Part shown: positions 55,338-64,000 of the stretch, piece after piece | Numbering within the stretch: the stretch's first letter is position 1 | Layout of the letters: each line of letters starts with the position of its first letter | From: Terriglobus saanensis SP1PR4 | Lineage (GTDB): Bacteria > Acidobacteriota > Terriglobia > Terriglobales > Acidobacteriaceae | Direction of reading: 5' to 3' | Length of the DNA: 64,000 nt | NCBI RefSeq assembly: GCF_000179915.2 | Contig: NC_014963.1 | Location: 3,224,001 to 3,288,000, forward strand | The notes under the pieces: generated by a model | Seen by the model: the letters and a program-made list of their open reading frames with translations, nothing else | The model's database searches: none | What the model was told of the DNA's origin: nothing | Translations under genes and position numbers: made by a program

Positions 55338-55863
55338 GCAGAGCAGAGAAACTTCGCTCCGTCTCAGTCGTTTATCACAATCAGGGGTCTTCCGTGAAGT
55401 GAGTTGACAGTTCGTCTCCATACTGCTCGGTGGCCGGAGCGAAGCGCAACAGAAGCCTGGAGTGGACCGGCGCAAAGAGTTTGCACGGCCTTGGCACGGG
55501 CGCTCTGGCACCCCTGCAGGCCTCGCTGAATTCCCTTATTGCCGCGAAATCCAGTGACATAGCGGGATCTGTCATGGGCCACAAAGAGCAGTAAGGAGAA
55601 ACGGGGGCAGATGCGACAAGATGAACAGCCATCATTGGCTATACCGTCGCCTTCGATTGCACGCGCCTGACAGAAATAGCCATCGCGTCGACGGCGGGAT
55701 GGCTATCTCGTTTACCTGGAATTGCCGGGACAGGCGTGGGAGCCAGAAGGGTTTTGTCGCATTCTGCCACCCGGAATATCTCGGTCGACACTTCGGACAC
55801 GTCGGGGATCCCCGGCATGCCAAATGCCTTCTGGAGGTACATCGGAATAAAGAGTAAACAGCG
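55338..55863. other. Intergenic stretch behind the histidine kinase, no recognised gene
   Basis: About 530 bp. Several overlapping short frames occur on both strands (for example 55381-55635 and 55639-55842 minus), none with a recognised motif or a good ribosome site. If the GTGAC repeat at its edge is a promoter element, an unannotated short transcript reading minus-ward could start here. Confidence 0.35.
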
Positions 55864-55888
55864 GTCACGATTTGTGACGTTTAGTCAC
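55864..55888. promoter_or_regulatory. Three GTGAC-type repeats at exact 10-bp spacing, kinase end
   Basis: On the minus strand GTGAC, GTCAC, GTGAC begin every 10 bp (55888, 55878, 55868). The first repeat forms the last codons and borders the stop of the histidine-kinase gene. The same arrangement occurs at 58101, making this a probable response-regulator site. Confidence 0.55.
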
Positions 55889-57302
55889 CTTGGCCAAAGA
55901 AATGATGAGCCGGAGTTGGACTGTCATCGTCCGCGTTCTCCAGTGAGGGCGGGAGGAGAATCTGGACGTTAAGCCCTCCAGTGGCACGGTTGCTCGCCAT
56001 GATCTTCCCACCATGGAGATGAACAGCGCGTTCGGCGATCGCCAGACCAACGCCGAACCCGCCCGAGCTCTCCGATCTTGCCATGTCTACACGGTAAAAG
56101 GGCCGAAAGATGTGAGAGAGATGATCCAGAGGAATTCCCGGTCCTGTATCTCTCACTGAGACTTTAAGACCGCCAGAGGGTATTTGAGCGGCGGCTGAAT
56201 CGTGTTGATCAAGATTGCTCAATTCAACTTCGATAACGCCGCCTGGCAGCGTATAACGAATCGCATTCCGTAGAATGTTTTCGATGGCCCGGCTAAGCAT
56301 CTCCGGCTGCCCAGTCATCAGGCTGGTCGTCAAATTGGATTCGAACTCGATCCTGCAACCCCGTGCGCTGGCCTCGAAGTTCGCATTCTCCAGCAGCTCT
56401 TCTATCAGAGCCTGCATGTTGAAGCTGTCTAGGCGAGGCGTCTGCCTGGTACTTTCCAGAAGCGAGAGCGTGAGCATCTCGCCGATGAGCGCGTTTACTT
56501 TCTCGGTCTCCTGCTCCATATGATCGAAAACTGATTGATCCGCACTGCTGCCCTCGCGGGCAAGTTCGACTGCCATACATAAACGCGCAAGTGGAGAACG
56601 AAGTTCGTGGGAGACATCTCGAATAAGCATCTTTTGCGCATCGATCAGTTCCGTCACTCGGTCCGCCATGCTGTTGAAATCCGCCATAAGTGTTCTCACA
56701 TCAGCGCTATCGAATTGTCCCCAGCGTGATCGACCAGCGACAGCAAGACGTGTATCCAAGTCGCCCGCAGTAAAAGTACGGAAGGCCTTGGAGAGGGACC
56801 GAAGCGGACGCGTCAACAAATACGCAAAAATGAACGTCACCAAGATAGAGACCGGCAAGGCGCTCTTGGGAAACGGTGGGAACCAAGGCGGACGCCCGAA
56901 TGGCGATTTTAGGACAATGAACCACTTCGTGCCCGATTCCAGCGTAATGGGCAGCGCGTGAATCCATTGACGACCGCTCCTGGTCCCCGCCAACGCGTCC
57001 TTACTGATGGCACGTTGGAGGACCTCGCTTTCGACGCGGGTCAACGAGCGACCACACAGTGGGGTTCCCTGCGCATTCGCAACGACCCACATGGGATCGG
57101 AAAGCGAAGCAGCGGAACAACCTTGGGATCGGTAGTCCTGAAGGACTATGTCCAGGGAGTGCTGAGCCGAACTTTTGAATATAGCCTGCAACTCAGTCGG
57201 AGACTGCGGCGCGTCCCCTGGAAAGAAGAGGGTGGCTCCCACGAACACTGCGATCGTGGCAAGCCAAAAAGAGAGAAAGAGTTGAAGGAAGAAGGTACGC
57301 AT
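55881..57302 (-). CDS. CpxA-like sensor histidine kinase
   Basis: A 473-aa inner-membrane kinase. TM1 (about 7-27), a periplasmic sensor of about 120 residues, TM2 (about 150-165), HAMP, then HisKA with RDVSHELRSPLARL (phospho-acceptor His232). The N-box is ENILRNAIRYT and the G-boxes are DTGPGI and GGFGVGLAI, so the catalytic domain looks complete. Start 57302 gives TM1 at the N-terminus; the frame upstream is antisense to the response-regulator gene. It lies 7 bp behind that gene, forming one operon, and is divergent from an RND pump, suggesting envelope-stress or drug-responsive control of efflux. Confidence 0.93.
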   Translation of the reverse strand: MRTFFLQLFLSFWLATIAVFVGATLFFPGDAPQSPTELQAIFKSSAQHSLDIVLQDYRSQGCSAASLSDPMWVVANAQGTPLCGRSLTRVESEVLQRAISKDALAGTRSGRQWIHALPITLESGTKWFIVLKSPFGRPPWFPPFPKSALPVSILVTFIFAYLLTRPLRSLSKAFRTFTAGDLDTRLAVAGRSRWGQFDSADVRTLMADFNSMADRVTELIDAQKMLIRDVSHELRSPLARLCMAVELAREGSSADQSVFDHMEQETEKVNALIGEMLTLSLLESTRQTPRLDSFNMQALIEELLENANFEASARGCRIEFESNLTTSLMTGQPEMLSRAIENILRNAIRYTLPGGVIEVELSNLDQHDSAAAQIPSGGLKVSVRDTGPGIPLDHLSHIFRPFYRVDMARSESSGGFGVGLAIAERAVHLHGGKIMASNRATGGLNVQILLPPSLENADDDSPTPAHHFFGQGD

Positions 57303-57309
57303 GGGCCTG

Positions 57310-58047
57310 CTAGGCCTCTCCAATGCGAGCCGCAGGCATGGATGGGGAGAATAGATAACCGCTGCTCCGTATCGCAATGAGTCCGCCACTGAACAGTGGG
57401 AACGCTTCAAGCTTCTTGCGCAGACGTGAGACATGCATATCGAGACTCCTGTCATAAGCGCGGTGCGGTCGTTGCAGGGCTTCCATGCAAAGCATTTCGC
57501 GGTTGAGTACCTCCCCAGGGTGGGCAAGAAAGATGCGTAGGAGGAGATACTCCACATCGGTTAGATCGATCAGGCGGTCATGAAACGTGACCTGACGGTT
57601 TGAAGCATCAATGGAGAAACCGGGAGTCGCTTCTCCGGCGGGCAAATCGACACGTGGCACAACATGCGCTCGGCGAACCACGGCACGCATGCGAGCGAGC
57701 AATTCCCGAGGGTTGAATGGCTTCGGAAGGTAGTCGTCTGCTCCCATTTCGAGGCCAACGATGCGGTCAATCTCTTCGCCTCTTGCGGTCAGTAATAGCA
57801 CATGGGGATTCATCTCACGCTGCAGACGACGCAGGACTTCGAAGCCATCGAAGTCAGGCAGCATCACATCGAGTACCACGAGTTCCGCACGGACCTTGCG
57901 CGCAGCCTCCATTCCCGAGGCTCCCGTGTGCGCGGATGTCACGTTCCAACCGTGACGAGTCAGGTAATCCCGCAGCATCGCGCAGAGTTTCACGTCATCG
58001 TCAATGACTAGGACGCTGTCCTTCTCCACAGTCTGTGCCTCTGTCAT
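57310..58047 (-). CDS. OmpR/CpxR-family response regulator
   Basis: A 245-aa two-domain regulator. The receiver has the acidic pair in VIDDD, the phospho-acceptor Asp60 (LVVLDVMLPDFDG) and Lys109 (YLPKPFN). The C-terminal OmpR-type winged helix spans about 140-235 (RLIDLTDVEYLLLRIFLAHPGEVLNREML ... DRSLDMHVSRLRKKL). Partner of the kinase 7 bp downstream. OmpR-family proteins bind direct repeats about one helical turn apart. Such repeats (GTGAC every 10 bp) lie in the gap between this gene and the divergent efflux operon, which is therefore the likely target. Confidence 0.95.
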   Translation of the reverse strand: MTEAQTVEKDSVLVIDDDVKLCAMLRDYLTRHGWNVTSAHTGASGMEAARKVRAELVVLDVMLPDFDGFEVLRRLQREMNPHVLLLTARGEEIDRIVGLEMGADDYLPKPFNPRELLARMRAVVRRAHVVPRVDLPAGEATPGFSIDASNRQVTFHDRLIDLTDVEYLLLRIFLAHPGEVLNREMLCMEALQRPHRAYDRSLDMHVSRLRKKLEAFPLFSGGLIAIRSSGYLFSPSMPAARIGEA

Positions 58048-58100
58048 GTGCTCGCCCTCCTCTCATAGTCTGCGCCAAAACTTCCCAGAGAAAACGCCTG

Positions 58101-58135
58101 GTGACACTTTGTTACAGTCCGTGACCCATCATTAC
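58101..58135. promoter_or_regulatory. Four in-phase GTGAC-type repeats in the divergent regulator/pump promoter
   Basis: GTGAC (58101), GTTAC (58111), GTGAC (58121) and the weaker ATTAC (58131) start exactly every 10 bp. This resembles the direct-repeat sites of CpxR/PhoB-type regulators (for example GTAAA-N5-GTAAA for CpxR). The site is 54 bp before the response-regulator start and 45 bp before the adaptor start, so it can serve both promoters. Confidence 0.65.
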
Positions 58136-58179
58136 CCCCGCGCAACTTGTATTCGATCACTCTTGGACAAGAGGTATCA

Positions 58180-59490
58180 ATGTTCTCTTCCGACAGGCCG
58201 ATGCACCAGCCTACATCCGCCACTCCTAATGAACCCGCTCCCCACTCGAAACCCAAAAAAAACCGGTGGCTCGCCTGGGTACTCGTTCTGTTCGTCTGCG
58301 GCATTCTGATGATCCCTCTGCTTCTTCCGACGATGCCGCCGAGTGGAATGCCTCCCGGCATGGGACCTGGAGGACCTCCAACACAAGGCGCCGGAGCAAA
58401 CCGGAAAGGCATGAAGGCTTTTGGACCTCCATCGGCGGTTTTTGCAGCGACCGACAACAGCACCCCAGTTACGGCCGCCAAGGTTCAATCCGGGAATATG
58501 GATATCTTCCTGGATGCACTCGGCACCGTAACCCCACTGGCGACGGTGAATGTCTATAGCCAGGTTAGCGGACGAGTCCTTGCGGTCAATTACCGCGAGG
58601 GGCAGATGGTTCACAAGGGGCAGGTGCTGGTCGAGATCGATCCACGGCCGACCGAAGCGCAGTTGCAGCAGGCGCAAGGCAGTCTTGCCCGGGATCGAGC
58701 GCTTTTGGATCAGGCTCGCGTCAACCTGCGACGTTACCAAGAGGCACTGAAAGAGCGTGCGATCGCCGAGCAGACTGTCTTCGATCAGTCCGCAACGGTA
58801 AGGCAGTATGAAGGCACGGTGGCCAATGATGAAGGCCAGGTGAAGTATTACGAAGTTCAGCTTAGCTATTCTCATATCATAGCGCCGATCAGCGGAAGGA
58901 TCGGACTGCGTCTTGTCGACACCGGAAACACGATCTTTTCCGGAAGCTCAACCACCATTGCGACGATCACGCAGCTCAACCCGATCACGGTTGTCTTCTC
59001 TGTGGCAGAAGACCATCTTCCAAAGATTCAACAAAAGACAAGACCCAGTCAGGCGGCTTTGACGGTTGCTATTTACGATCGCTCCCAGAGCAACCGCCTC
59101 ACCACCGGTAAGCTGCTTACTCTTGATAATCAAGTCGATACGAGTACCGGGACGGTCCGCCTGCGTGCTCAGTTCGACAATGCCTCGGCATCGCTCTATC
59201 CCAACCAATTTGTGAACGCTCGGCTGCAGGTGGATACCCTCCAGAATGCCAAGCTGGTTCCAACCGGGGCCGTGCAGTACAACGGCCAGCAAGCCTTTGT
59301 CTACCTCGTGAAACAGGATTCATCGGTAGCGTTGCGCAACATCACCGTCCTCAACACCGAAGGAGGCCAGAGCGCGATTGAAGGCCTTACTACCGGCGAC
59401 ACTGTTGTGACCAGCAACTTCGATCGTCTCACCGATGGCGCAAAAGTGACGGTTGGCTCGGGCCAACCTTCCATGATGGGGCCTGCTTAA
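58180..59490 (+). CDS. RND efflux periplasmic adaptor (MdtA-like)
   Basis: A 436-aa membrane fusion protein anchored by one N-terminal TM helix (about 30-48, WLAWVLVLFVCGILMIPLLL). After a Pro/Gly-rich linker come the barrel-sandwich halves (VTPLATVNVYSQVSGRVLAVNYREGQMVHKGQVLVEIDP), a helical hairpin (AEAQLQQAQGSLARDRALLDQ-like region) and the beta-barrel domain. ATG 58180 with AAGAGG upstream is chosen over a TTG 11 codons earlier. Its stop overlaps the next gene start by one base (TAATG). Together with two distinct permeases it forms an MdtABC-type pump, where two permeases share one adaptor. Confidence 0.93.
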   Translation: MFSSDRPMHQPTSATPNEPAPHSKPKKNRWLAWVLVLFVCGILMIPLLLPTMPPSGMPPGMGPGGPPTQGAGANRKGMKAFGPPSAVFAATDNSTPVTAAKVQSGNMDIFLDALGTVTPLATVNVYSQVSGRVLAVNYREGQMVHKGQVLVEIDPRPTEAQLQQAQGSLARDRALLDQARVNLRRYQEALKERAIAEQTVFDQSATVRQYEGTVANDEGQVKYYEVQLSYSHIIAPISGRIGLRLVDTGNTIFSGSSTTIATITQLNPITVVFSVAEDHLPKIQQKTRPSQAALTVAIYDRSQSNRLTTGKLLTLDNQVDTSTGTVRLRAQFDNASASLYPNQFVNARLQVDTLQNAKLVPTGAVQYNGQQAFVYLVKQDSSVALRNITVLNTEGGQSAIEGLTTGDTVVTSNFDRLTDGAKVTVGSGQPSMMGPA

Positions 59491-62400
59491 TGAACATCTC
59501 ACGGCCTTTCATCACGCGGCCGGTTGCGACAATCCTGCTCATGGTGGCCATCCTTCTAGTTGGCGTCGTGGCATACAGGCAACTACCCATCTCAGCCCTG
59601 CCGGAGGTCAATTACCCGACCATTCAGGTGCAGACGCTCTATCCCGGGGCCAGTCCCGAGGTGATGAGCTCCACCGTGACCGGGCCCTTGGAAAAACAGT
59701 TCGGCCAGATGCAAGGTCTGTCGCAGATGACCTCCACCTCATCGGGAGGTGCGTCTGTGATTGTGCTTCAGTTTGACTTGAGCGAGGACATCGACGTCGC
59801 CGAACAGGAGGTTCAGGCTGCAATCAACGCGTCGAACTCGTATCTTCCGACGGATCTTCCAATCCCTCCAACCTACAGTAAGACGAATCCCGCAGACGCT
59901 CCTGTATTGACGCTTGCACTCACATCCAAGGTGTTGCCTTTGAGCGAGGTGCAGGACCTAGCGGACACACGTCTGGCACCGAAGATTTCGCAGCTCGCGG
60001 GAGTGGGCCTTGTCACCATCCAGGGAGGTCAGAAGCCTGCGGTCCGTATTCAAGCGAATCCGACCGCACTCGCGTCCTACGGGCTGACTCTCGAAGATGT
60101 GCGGACAGCAATCACCGGTACGAGCGTCAACACGGCCAAAGGCACTCTCAATGGGGCTCAGCAGGCGTACACGATCGATGCCAATGATCAGCTGACTTCC
60201 GCCGATCAATACAAGCAAGTCGTTGTGGCCTACCGGAATGGATCGGCTGTCATGCTGCCAGAGGTCGCAAAGATCACCAATGGCGTCGAGAACAGTCGAT
60301 TGGCTGCCTGGAAGGACACCACGCCGGCGATCATTCTCAGCATCCAGCGGCAATCCGATGCCAACACAATTAAGGTCGTGGACTCGATCAAAGCGCTGTT
60401 GCCGCAGCTGCAGGCTAGCCTGCCTGCGTCTATTGAAGTGCATACACTGACGGACCGAACCATCACGGTGCGCGCTTCCGTCGAAGATGTCGAATTCGAA
60501 CTTCTGCTCACAATTGGACTCGTCATCGCCGTCATCTACGTCTTTCTGCGATCCTGGCGAGCAACAGTTATCCCAGCTGTCGCTGTTCCGCTTTCCCTGA
60601 TCGGTACGTTCGCGGCGATGTATGCGCTTGGTTACAGTCTGAACAATTTGACGTTGATGGCATTGACCATCTCGACTGGCTTCGTTGTCGATGATGCCAT
60701 CGTCATGATTGAGAACATCAGCCGCTATCTCGAAGAAGGTTTGGATCCTCTGGAGGCAGCCCTCAAAGGTGCTGAGGAGATCGGGTTTACCATCCTCTCG
60801 CTTACAGTTTCTCTGATCGCCGTGCTCATTCCTCTGCTCTTCATGGGGGATATCACTGGCCGCCTCTTTCGGGAGTTCGCGGTTACGCTAGCCGTAACCA
60901 TCATCATCTCCGCCGTTGTGTCATTGACCTTGACACCGATGATGGCGTCCCGGTTGCTGAAGCACACCCCTCCGGAAGAGGAGACGCGCTTCTACAAGTG
61001 GTCGGAGCACCAGTTCGAGCGGATCATCGGTTTCTATGGGCGAACCTTGAAGTGGGTGCTCGGCCAGCAGTCGGTGGTTCTAGTGATCGCGTTCAGCATG
61101 ATCATTTGCGCGGGACTTCTCTACTACTTCATTCCCAAGGGCTTCTTCCCTACGCAGGATACCGGGATTATCCAAGCCATCACACAGGCTCCGGAGGCGA
61201 CCAGCTTCGATGCCATGAGCGATCGTGAACAAGCTGTGGCACGGTCGGTCCTGGAAGATCCCGCTGTGGAGTCTGTCTCTTCGTTCATTGGAGTGGAGGC
61301 CAGCAACACCACGCCAAACACGGGACGGATGCAGATCAATCTAAAAGCACTGTCCACCCGTGGCGTGTCAGCGACGGAAGTGATCCAACGCCTCCGACCG
61401 AAGCTGAACCGCCTTACTGGAATTAAGACCTACCTGCAGCCGGTACAGGATCTCACTGTTGAGGATCGTGTAAGCCGCACGCAATATCAGTACACGATCG
61501 AAGACTCCGACAGCACAGAGCTAAAGGCGTGGTCTTCGAAGCTCGTAGCCAAGCTTCGTACCCTGCCCCAATTGGAGGACGTGACCACAGACGAGCTCCC
61601 CAACGGCAACGCCGTCAGGATCGATGTGGACCGCATTACGGCGTCTCGTCTCGGCATCAACCCACAGAGTCTCGACAACACGCTCTACGATGCCTTCGGC
61701 CAGCGGCAGATTTCGACGCTTTACACCCAGACGAATCAGTACCATGTGATCCTCGAGGCCGATTCGAAGTTCCAAACCGGAGTGGAGCGACTCAACGACG
61801 TTTACATGCAGGGCACGAGTACTGCAAGCAATTCCAGCAGCAATGGCGGAGCGGGAGGTTCCGGCCAGAGCGGGACCTCGTCTTCCTCCTCGACGAACTC
61901 TCAACTGGCGGCTGGCAGCAGCAGCAGCGTGAGCGCGACCACATCCAGTAGCTCCACGCTCGCAACGACGTCAGCCAGCAGTCAACTGAGCAGCTCTGCT
62001 CAGAGCGGGGCAGTTTTGGGGTCCACCACAAGCAGCACTGTGCTCCAGACATCCGCGACCAATGGCAGCACCTCCGCGCTGAACAACGCTTCTTCAACCA
62101 ACGGCGGCTCGTCGGCCACCGCGCAGAACAGCACCAGCTCAGGGGGCGGCAGTGCAAGCTCGAGCAACTCTTCGGTTGCGCGTTATCCAGTCCCGCTTGC
62201 GGCATTCACCACGATCACGAAGTCTCTTACGCCGCTGACCATCAATCGTCAGTCTCAGTTCCCCGTCATTACGATCTCGTTCAATCTTGCCCCTGGCATT
62301 CACTTGAGCCAAGCCGTGAATGCAGTGAATGATGTGGCTGCCGCCCTGAAGATGCCGACCAACGTACAGACGAGATTCCAGGGGACGGCAGCCAGCTACG

Positions 62401-62972
62401 AAACTTCACTGAACAACGAAGGCATTCTCGTGCTCGCGGCGCTCCTCACGGTCTACATCGTCCTCGGTGTGCTGTACGAGAGCTTTATCCATCCGCTCAC
62501 CATTCTCTCGACTCTTCCATCGGCAGGCGTCGGCGCGCTGCTCGCGCTCATACTCTGCCGGATGGACCTGGGCATCGTGGGCATCATCGGGATTGTGCTT
62601 CTGATTGGAATTGTGAAGAAAAACGGCATCATGATGGTGGACTTCGCTCTCAAGGCGGAACGTGTCGAGGGCAAAGACCCAGAAGAGGCAATCTACAACG
62701 CGAGTCTCCTGCGCTTCCGACCGATCATGATGACCACTCTGGCTGCTCTCTTCGGCGGTCTTCCGCTGGCGCTTGGGCGCGGGATTGGTGCGGAGCTGCG
62801 CCGGCCACTCGGTGTTGCGATGGTGGGCGGCTTGCTGTTGAGCCAGGTACTCACGTTGTACACAACGCCGGTGATCTATCTCTGGTTCGATCGCATGAGC
62901 CAGAGGTTGCAGCGGAAAAAGAATGTCCAACCGACAGTGCAGCGGGATCTGCCGCTCGGGGAAGAGGTATGA
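59490..62972 (+). CDS. RND efflux permease, MdtB-like, with a Ser/Thr/Gly-rich insertion
   Basis: A 1,160-aa proton-driven permease, about 120 residues longer than usual. It starts MNISRPFITRPVATILLMVA; TM4 carries GFVVDDAIVMIENI with the proton-relay Asp pair. The extra length is a low-complexity block at about residues 773-895, nearly all Ser, Thr, Gly, Ala and Asn. It is inserted in the second porter loop just before ARYPVPLAAFTTI, the segment equivalent to the family motif VPLSAF. The frame is intact on both sides. The block would protrude into the periplasm near the adaptor-docking face. The stop overlaps the next permease start by 4 bp (ATGA). Confidence 0.93.
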   Translation: MNISRPFITRPVATILLMVAILLVGVVAYRQLPISALPEVNYPTIQVQTLYPGASPEVMSSTVTGPLEKQFGQMQGLSQMTSTSSGGASVIVLQFDLSEDIDVAEQEVQAAINASNSYLPTDLPIPPTYSKTNPADAPVLTLALTSKVLPLSEVQDLADTRLAPKISQLAGVGLVTIQGGQKPAVRIQANPTALASYGLTLEDVRTAITGTSVNTAKGTLNGAQQAYTIDANDQLTSADQYKQVVVAYRNGSAVMLPEVAKITNGVENSRLAAWKDTTPAIILSIQRQSDANTIKVVDSIKALLPQLQASLPASIEVHTLTDRTITVRASVEDVEFELLLTIGLVIAVIYVFLRSWRATVIPAVAVPLSLIGTFAAMYALGYSLNNLTLMALTISTGFVVDDAIVMIENISRYLEEGLDPLEAALKGAEEIGFTILSLTVSLIAVLIPLLFMGDITGRLFREFAVTLAVTIIISAVVSLTLTPMMASRLLKHTPPEEETRFYKWSEHQFERIIGFYGRTLKWVLGQQSVVLVIAFSMIICAGLLYYFIPKGFFPTQDTGIIQAITQAPEATSFDAMSDREQAVARSVLEDPAVESVSSFIGVEASNTTPNTGRMQINLKALSTRGVSATEVIQRLRPKLNRLTGIKTYLQPVQDLTVEDRVSRTQYQYTIEDSDSTELKAWSSKLVAKLRTLPQLEDVTTDELPNGNAVRIDVDRITASRLGINPQSLDNTLYDAFGQRQISTLYTQTNQYHVILEADSKFQTGVERLNDVYMQGTSTASNSSSNGGAGGSGQSGTSSSSSTNSQLAAGSSSSVSATTSSSSTLATTSASSQLSSSAQSGAVLGSTTSSTVLQTSATNGSTSALNNASSTNGGSSATAQNSTSSGGGSASSSNSSVARYPVPLAAFTTITKSLTPLTINRQSQFPVITISFNLAPGIHLSQAVNAVNDVAAALKMPTNVQTRFQGTAASYETSLNNEGILVLAALLTVYIVLGVLYESFIHPLTILSTLPSAGVGALLALILCRMDLGIVGIIGIVLLIGIVKKNGIMMVDFALKAERVEGKDPEEAIYNASLLRFRPIMMTTLAALFGGLPLALGRGIGAELRRPLGVAMVGGLLLSQVLTLYTTPVIYLWFDRMSQRLQRKKNVQPTVQRDLPLGEEV

Positions 62973-64000
62973 ACATCTCTGCCCCCGCGATTCGTAGACC
63001 GATCGCTACGATTCTCCTGACTTCCGCATTGGGACTGGCTGGGCTTCTGGCGTTCAACGTTCTTCCAGTCTCGCCATTGCCACAGATTGATTCGCCAACC
63101 ATCACTGTCAGCGCTCAGCTTCCGGGTGCGAGCCCCGACGTGATGGCTGCGGCGGTGGCAACCCCACTGGAACGGCAATTCGGTCACATTGCCGGCGTCA
63201 CGGAAATGACCTCCCAGAGCTCGACTGGATCGAGCACGATATCTCTACAGTTTGATCTCAGCAAGAACGTCAACGCAGCGGCGCGAGAAGTGCAGGCCGC
63301 CATTAGTGCAGCCAGGACCTACCTTCCGACCAACCTGCCTTCTAACCCGGTCTATCGAAAGGTGAATTCCGCTGATGCGCCCATCGCGATCCTCGGTATC
63401 GAATCCGATACCTACCCAGTGGGTGCACTCTACGATTCTGCATCCACGATCCTCCAGCAGAAGATCGCCCAGATTCAGGGCGTCGGACAGATCACGATCG
63501 GTGGTTCTACGCTCCCCGCGGTACGTGTTGAGATCAACCCGCTACAGCTTGAGCACTATGGCCTCAGCCTCGCGGACGTTGCCACTTTTCTGAAGAACCA
63601 GAATGCTCACAGTCCGACCGGGGCAGTGTCCGACGGCCAGACGACGAGCTATATCACCGTCAATGACCAGCTCTCGAAGGCAGAGGACTACCGCAAGCTT
63701 GGGGTGAGCACCCAGAATGGCGCTGCGGTCCGCTTGGAGGATATCGCAACGGTGGTGGATTCCACAGAGAATCTCCACTCCAGCGGCTACGTGAATGGTC
63801 GGCAGTCTGTTGACCTGATCATCTTTAAGCAGCCGGGTGCCAACATCATCGAAACGGTGGATCGAATCAATGCGCAGCTGCCCGCACTGCGTTCCGCCAT
63901 CCCTGCCGGACAGACGATCACAAAGATCATGGACGCAACGACCACGATCCGTGCATCCCTGCGTGATACGGAACTGACATTGCTCCTCTCCATCATGCTT
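62969..64000 (+). CDS. RND efflux permease, MdtC-like, C-terminus cut by window edge
   Basis: Third gene of the MdtABC-type operon, 344 codons visible of about 1,030. It begins MNISAPAIRRPIATILLTSA and shows the first porter half in normal order (PDVMAAAVATPLERQFGHIAGVTEMTSQS, VREVQ-type AAREVQAAISAARTYLPTNLP, GVGQITIGGSTLPAVRVEINP). GAGG precedes the ATG and the 4-bp overlap indicates translational coupling. In characterised MdtBC pumps the two permeases assemble as B2C heterotrimers; the same is likely here. No damage is seen up to the edge. Confidence 0.93.
   Translation, partial: MNISAPAIRRPIATILLTSALGLAGLLAFNVLPVSPLPQIDSPTITVSAQLPGASPDVMAAAVATPLERQFGHIAGVTEMTSQSSTGSSTISLQFDLSKNVNAAAREVQAAISAARTYLPTNLPSNPVYRKVNSADAPIAILGIESDTYPVGALYDSASTILQQKIAQIQGVGQITIGGSTLPAVRVEINPLQLEHYGLSLADVATFLKNQNAHSPTGAVSDGQTTSYITVNDQLSKAEDYRKLGVSTQNGAAVRLEDIATVVDSTENLHSSGYVNGRQSVDLIIFKQPGANIIETVDRINAQLPALRSAIPAGQTITKIMDATTTIRASLRDTELTLLLSIML

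Noticed and set aside
55339-55868. Overlapping 60-85-codon frames on both strands
   Set aside because: Mutually overlapping, no ribosome site, no recognisable domain; kept only as a possible transcript region.
61800-62175. Ser/Thr-rich block as a frameshift artefact
   Set aside because: The permease frame is the same before and after the block and resumes at the correct family motif, so a double frameshift is unlikely.
1-64000. CRISPR arrays, tRNA/rRNA genes, insertion sequences, prophage
   Set aside because: No regularly spaced repeats, no tRNA-like cloverleaf, and no transposase or integrase motifs were found on reading both strands; a computed search could still find small items.

Overview
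The window reads as chromosomal DNA of a soil-type Acidobacteriota (Terriglobia: Granulicella/Edaphobacter/Terriglobus-like). The signs are three very large Oar-type TonB-dependent receptors with an N-terminal carboxypeptidase-regulatory fold, a membrane-tethered regulator of a kind that accompanies such receptors, many twin-arginine-exported glycoside hydrolases and oxidoreductases, and no SusD partners. The taxonomic call is inferred from gene content. I see no rRNA, tRNA, CRISPR array or intact insertion sequence.

Layout. (1) 1-4787: an RND drug-efflux operon (permease cut by the left edge, lipoprotein adaptor) divergent from a TetR repressor, with an AcrR-like operator between them. (2) 4805-7555: a polysaccharide flippase divergent from a GT-B glycosyltransferase. 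(3) 7586-10786: a hexuronate-type operon (SDR, ROK regulator, D-mannonate dehydratase). (4) 11110-13750: two Tat-exported Gfo/Idh/MocA oxidoreductases. (5) 13939-22195: a GH106 alpha-L-rhamnosidase-like enzyme, an Oar-type receptor and a divergent membrane-anchored regulator. (6) 22299-24404: TetR, DUF308-like membrane protein and PAP2 phosphatase. (7) 24871-28608: an orphan BY-kinase domain, a CE1-type esterase and an APC permease.

(8) 28824-44904 is a fucose/galactose/xylose glycan region. It holds a Zn-alcohol dehydrogenase, the fossils of an L-fucose dehydrogenase and an L-fuconolactonase-type amidohydrolase, an L-fucose/L-rhamnose mutarotase, two GH29 alpha-L-fucosidases, a GH141-like beta-helix/PDZ protein broken by a frameshift, and GH2, GH42 and GH39 enzymes. 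(9) 45040-55324 has an Oar-type receptor divergent from a LacI regulator, then a second receptor broken by a frameshift, then an IclR regulator. Regions 8 and 9 together look like one polysaccharide-utilisation locus: receptor for uptake, periplasmic hydrolases, and a cytoplasmic fucose pathway that is now partly deleted.

(10) 55881-64000: a CpxAR-like two-component system divergent from an MdtABC-type RND pump. The locus carries GTGAC repeats phased at exactly 10 bp on both flanks. The first pump permease contains an unusual Ser/Thr/Gly-rich insertion of about 120 residues; the second permease is cut by the right edge.

Recurring themes: intrinsic-terminator-like hairpins lie directly behind all three receptor genes, and several genes in the fucose and receptor region are damaged. 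The one-base frameshifts could be real decay or assembly errors; the aldo-keto reductase/amidohydrolase deletions are too large to be read errors.
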